Shown: positions 6,168 to 7,933 of the stretch, piece by piece
Layout: each line of letters begins with the position of its first letter
How positions within the stretch are numbered: position 1 is the stretch's first letter
Source: Pseudomonadota bacterium
GTDB lineage: Bacteria; Pseudomonadota; Alphaproteobacteria; Rhizobiales; Methylopilaceae
DNA: 7,933 bases
Assembly (NCBI GenBank): GCA_023389135.1
Contig: JAEWEX010000245.1
Coordinates: forward strand, 1-7,933
Direction: 5' to 3'
The notes under the pieces: generated by a model
What the model saw: the letters and a program-made list of their open reading frames with translations, nothing else
Told to the model about the DNA's origin: nothing
The model's database searches: none
Program-made: the position numbers and the translations under genes

Positions 6168-7411
6168 CACATCACCTTCCCGGCCACCGCGCTGTCGACG
6201 CAGCGCTCCATCGTCCCAAGCGTGGGCTTATATCCGTAGCCGCCGATGATGTTCACCAGCTTGGCGGAGTTGGTCATCAGCCGGCTCCAGCCGTTCGCCT
6301 CGGCCATCTCGCGGGCGTAGCTCTGGTAGAAGCACACGCCCGACAGGACCACCGCGCCGGATGCCTCGATGCGGGCGGTGAGGCCCATGCGGTCGGCGGC
6401 GGACTTGATCTCCGGCGAGGTGGCGGCCAGCAGCGTCGTGCCCTGCGCCACCCGCCGCCCGTCCAGCAGGTCCGCCACCTTCTCCATCTCCAGCAGCGAA
6501 AGCTGCGGCGCGGAGAACACCACGACGTCGACCTTGTCGCCGCGCGCGGCGTAGTCGCCGTAGAGCGCCTCGATGTCGGCGGCGGTGATGGCGGAGGCCT
6601 CGGGCACGGCGCCGTCGAACGCGTCGGCGACGGTCGCCGCCTCGGGCGTCACGCCCGGCATGTGGAACATGGCCACCGAGCCGAAGCTCGCCAGCGCCGC
6701 GCCGAAATGCTTGAGGTCGTCGGAGGAGGGGGCGTGCGATATGCCCGCCACCACCGGCACCTGCCAGTAGCTGGTGGTGCGCCGGCCGACCACGGCCCCG
6801 AGCGCGCCCCACTCGCTGAGATCGCGCGGCGTGCGCTCCACCTGGAACAGCTTGGTCCCCGCCCGCTGGCGGTCGAGGTGGAAGCCATAGCGCGGCGTGC
6901 GGCCGGTGAGGCCGGCGGCGATGGCGGACGGGCCGCCCTCGAAGTTGGTGCGCGCGCCGAACACCGAGTTGCAGTAGATCACGACCCCGGTGTCGCCGAA
7001 GGCGACGTGCTCGCCGCGCACCGGCGGCAGGATGGTCTGGTAGTTGATGCAGGTGTTGGTGAGCAGCACGCCCATGGCCTCGAACGCCGCGATGGCGCGG
7101 GCCTCCAGCCCCGCCATGGCGTCGGTCTGCTTCAGCCGCTTGTAGGCGTCGAAGTCCACCCCGCGCGGGTCGGTGATGGTGGGGATGCGCACGCGCCGGT
7201 CCGCCTTCGGCATGGCGGCGACGCTTTCCAGCCACGCCGTGTTGGCCTCGCCCAGGCTTTCGGGGTCGGCCATGACATGGGCCTGGCCGACCTCCACGAA
7301 ATCCTCGGCGTCGAAGAAGTCCCCGACGGCGATCTGGTGGCGGATTGCCCACTGGCGCGCGGGCCCGCCCTCGCCCGCGGCGAGGGCGCGTTCTTCGTCG
7401 TTCAGTTTCAT
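6167..7411 (-). CDS. Aconitase X large (catalytic) subunit, DUF521
   Basis: Large subunit of an AcnX-type hydro-lyase, 414 aa and complete for the two-subunit class. The start fits the family (LNDEERALAAGEGGPARQWA), as do DPRGVDFDAYKRLKQ (81-95), TNTCINYQTILPP (118-130), GVVIYCNSVFGARTNFEGG (142-160) and VVLSGVCFYQSY (354-365). Cys121, Cys147 and Cys360 sit in these conserved segments and are the likely iron or Fe-S ligands; Cys404 is near the C-terminus. The ATG overlaps the transporter stop (ATGA) and the stop overlaps the small-subunit start (TGATG), so all three are probably translated together. No signal peptide is seen, so it should be cytoplasmic. Characterised relatives are cis-3-hydroxy-L-proline dehydratase and archaeal phosphomevalonate dehydratase. 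No proline racemase, ketimine reductase or mevalonate gene is in view to choose between them. Confidence 0.9.
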   Translation of the reverse strand: MKLNDEERALAAGEGGPARQWAIRHQIAVGDFFDAEDFVEVGQAHVMADPESLGEANTAWLESVAAMPKADRRVRIPTITDPRGVDFDAYKRLKQTDAMAGLEARAIAAFEAMGVLLTNTCINYQTILPPVRGEHVAFGDTGVVIYCNSVFGARTNFEGGPSAIAAGLTGRTPRYGFHLDRQRAGTKLFQVERTPRDLSEWGALGAVVGRRTTSYWQVPVVAGISHAPSSDDLKHFGAALASFGSVAMFHMPGVTPEAATVADAFDGAVPEASAITAADIEALYGDYAARGDKVDVVVFSAPQLSLLEMEKVADLLDGRRVAQGTTLLAATSPEIKSAADRMGLTARIEASGAVVLSGVCFYQSYAREMAEANGWSRLMTNSAKLVNIIGGYGYKPTLGTMERCVDSAVAGKVM

Positions 7412-7933
7412 CGCATTTGTCCCGGTAGCCAGAGAACGATCTGGGGGAAGTAGAAGACGAGGTAGAGGAACAGGATCTGGATGCCGATGAAGGGCAGCAC
7501 CCCGCGCGCCAGCGTCTGCAGCGGGATGCGGCTGATGCCGTGGATCGTGAACAGGTTGATCCCCACAGGCGGCGAGATCTGCGCGATCTCCATGGCCATG
7601 ACCGCGAAGATCCCGAACACCAGCGGGTCCATGCCGAGCGCCATGGCCACGGGGAAGAAGATCGGCACCGAGATCAGCAGCATCGCCGCCGATTCCAGGA
7701 ACATGCCCAGCACCAGATAGGCCAGGATCACCAGCGTGATCTTGAGGAAGTCGCCGCCCGGCATGCCGGCGATGGTGCCGGCGATGGTCTGCGGCACTTC
7801 CTCATAGGTCAGGAAATGCGCGAAATACTGGCCGAACACGATCAGCATCAGCAGCATCACGGTGGTGCGCGTGGCGGCCAGGACCGCCTGCCAGATCGTG
7901 CCGCCGGTCAGCCGCTGCTGCGCGAGCCCCAGC
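7408..7933 (-). CDS. dctM: TRAP transporter large permease subunit, DctM type (partial, N-terminus off right edge)
   Basis: C-terminal part, about 175 residues, of the large membrane subunit of a tripartite ATP-independent periplasmic transporter, which uses an ion gradient to import organic acids and related solutes. The frame stays open to the right edge, so the in-frame ATG at 7860 is internal. The segment is highly hydrophobic, with several spans: MMLLMLIVFGQYFAHFL, ITLVILAYLVLGMFLE, SAAMLLISVPIFFPVAMAL and IGIQILFLYLVFYF. The motif AQISPPVGINLFTI is characteristic of DctM C-terminal halves. Its TGA overlaps the ATG of the AcnX large subunit. The small permease (DctQ) and the substrate-binding protein (DctP) are not in the window and may lie beyond the right edge. 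Sequence gives no substrate, but the AcnX partners suggest it imports what they dehydrate. Confidence 0.9.
   Translation of the reverse strand, partial: LGLAQQRLTGGTIWQAVLAATRTTVMLLMLIVFGQYFAHFLTYEEVPQTIAGTIAGMPGGDFLKITLVILAYLVLGMFLESAAMLLISVPIFFPVAMALGMDPLVFGIFAVMAMEIAQISPPVGINLFTIHGISRIPLQTLARGVLPFIGIQILFLYLVFYFPQIVLWLPGQMR

Noticed and set aside
6228..7352. 374-codon minus-strand frame overlapping the AcnX large subunit
   Set aside because: It is an alternative frame of the AcnX gene with an extremely Arg/Gly-rich product and no recognisable motif.

Overview
The window is GC-rich with strong G/C bias at third codon positions, tight gene packing and GTG/ATG starts overlapping the preceding stop codons. 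With the gene families present, this suggests a high-GC alphaproteobacterium, possibly in the Hyphomicrobiales. That is an inference from style and content; there is no rRNA or other marker in the window.

Left part (1-4756, minus strand, transcribed leftwards): an operon of a 62-residue unrecognised protein, a 976-aa molybdopterin oxidoreductase, a 244-aa four-cluster ferredoxin-type subunit and a DmsC/NrfD-like membrane anchor that runs off the left edge. Subunit order, sizes and the lack of a twin-arginine signal on the catalytic subunit best fit SoeABC, the cytoplasm-facing quinone-linked sulfite dehydrogenase. Another member of the DMSO reductase/polysulfide reductase group cannot be excluded from sequence alone.

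Centre (4757-5739): a 101-bp divergent intergenic region with an AT-rich block and an 8-bp inverted repeat, followed by a plus-strand LysR-type regulator whose ligand-binding domain resembles the CysL/YeiE group, which is linked to sulfite and sulfur metabolism. The simplest reading is that this protein controls the soe operon.

Right part (5748-7933, minus strand): the 3' end of a separate operon. It holds a TRAP transporter large (DctM) subunit cut by the right edge, then the large and small subunits of an aconitase X (AcnX, DUF521/DUF126) enzyme, joined by ATGA and TGATG overlaps. It meets the regulator gene tail to tail with only 8 bp between stops. The pairing suggests uptake and dehydration of a small organic acid or hydroxy amino acid. 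The substrate is unknown, and the small subunit has an unusual version of the loop that normally carries the catalytic serine.

No RNA genes, insertion sequences, CRISPR arrays or long repeats were seen. No gap between genes exceeds about 100 bp.
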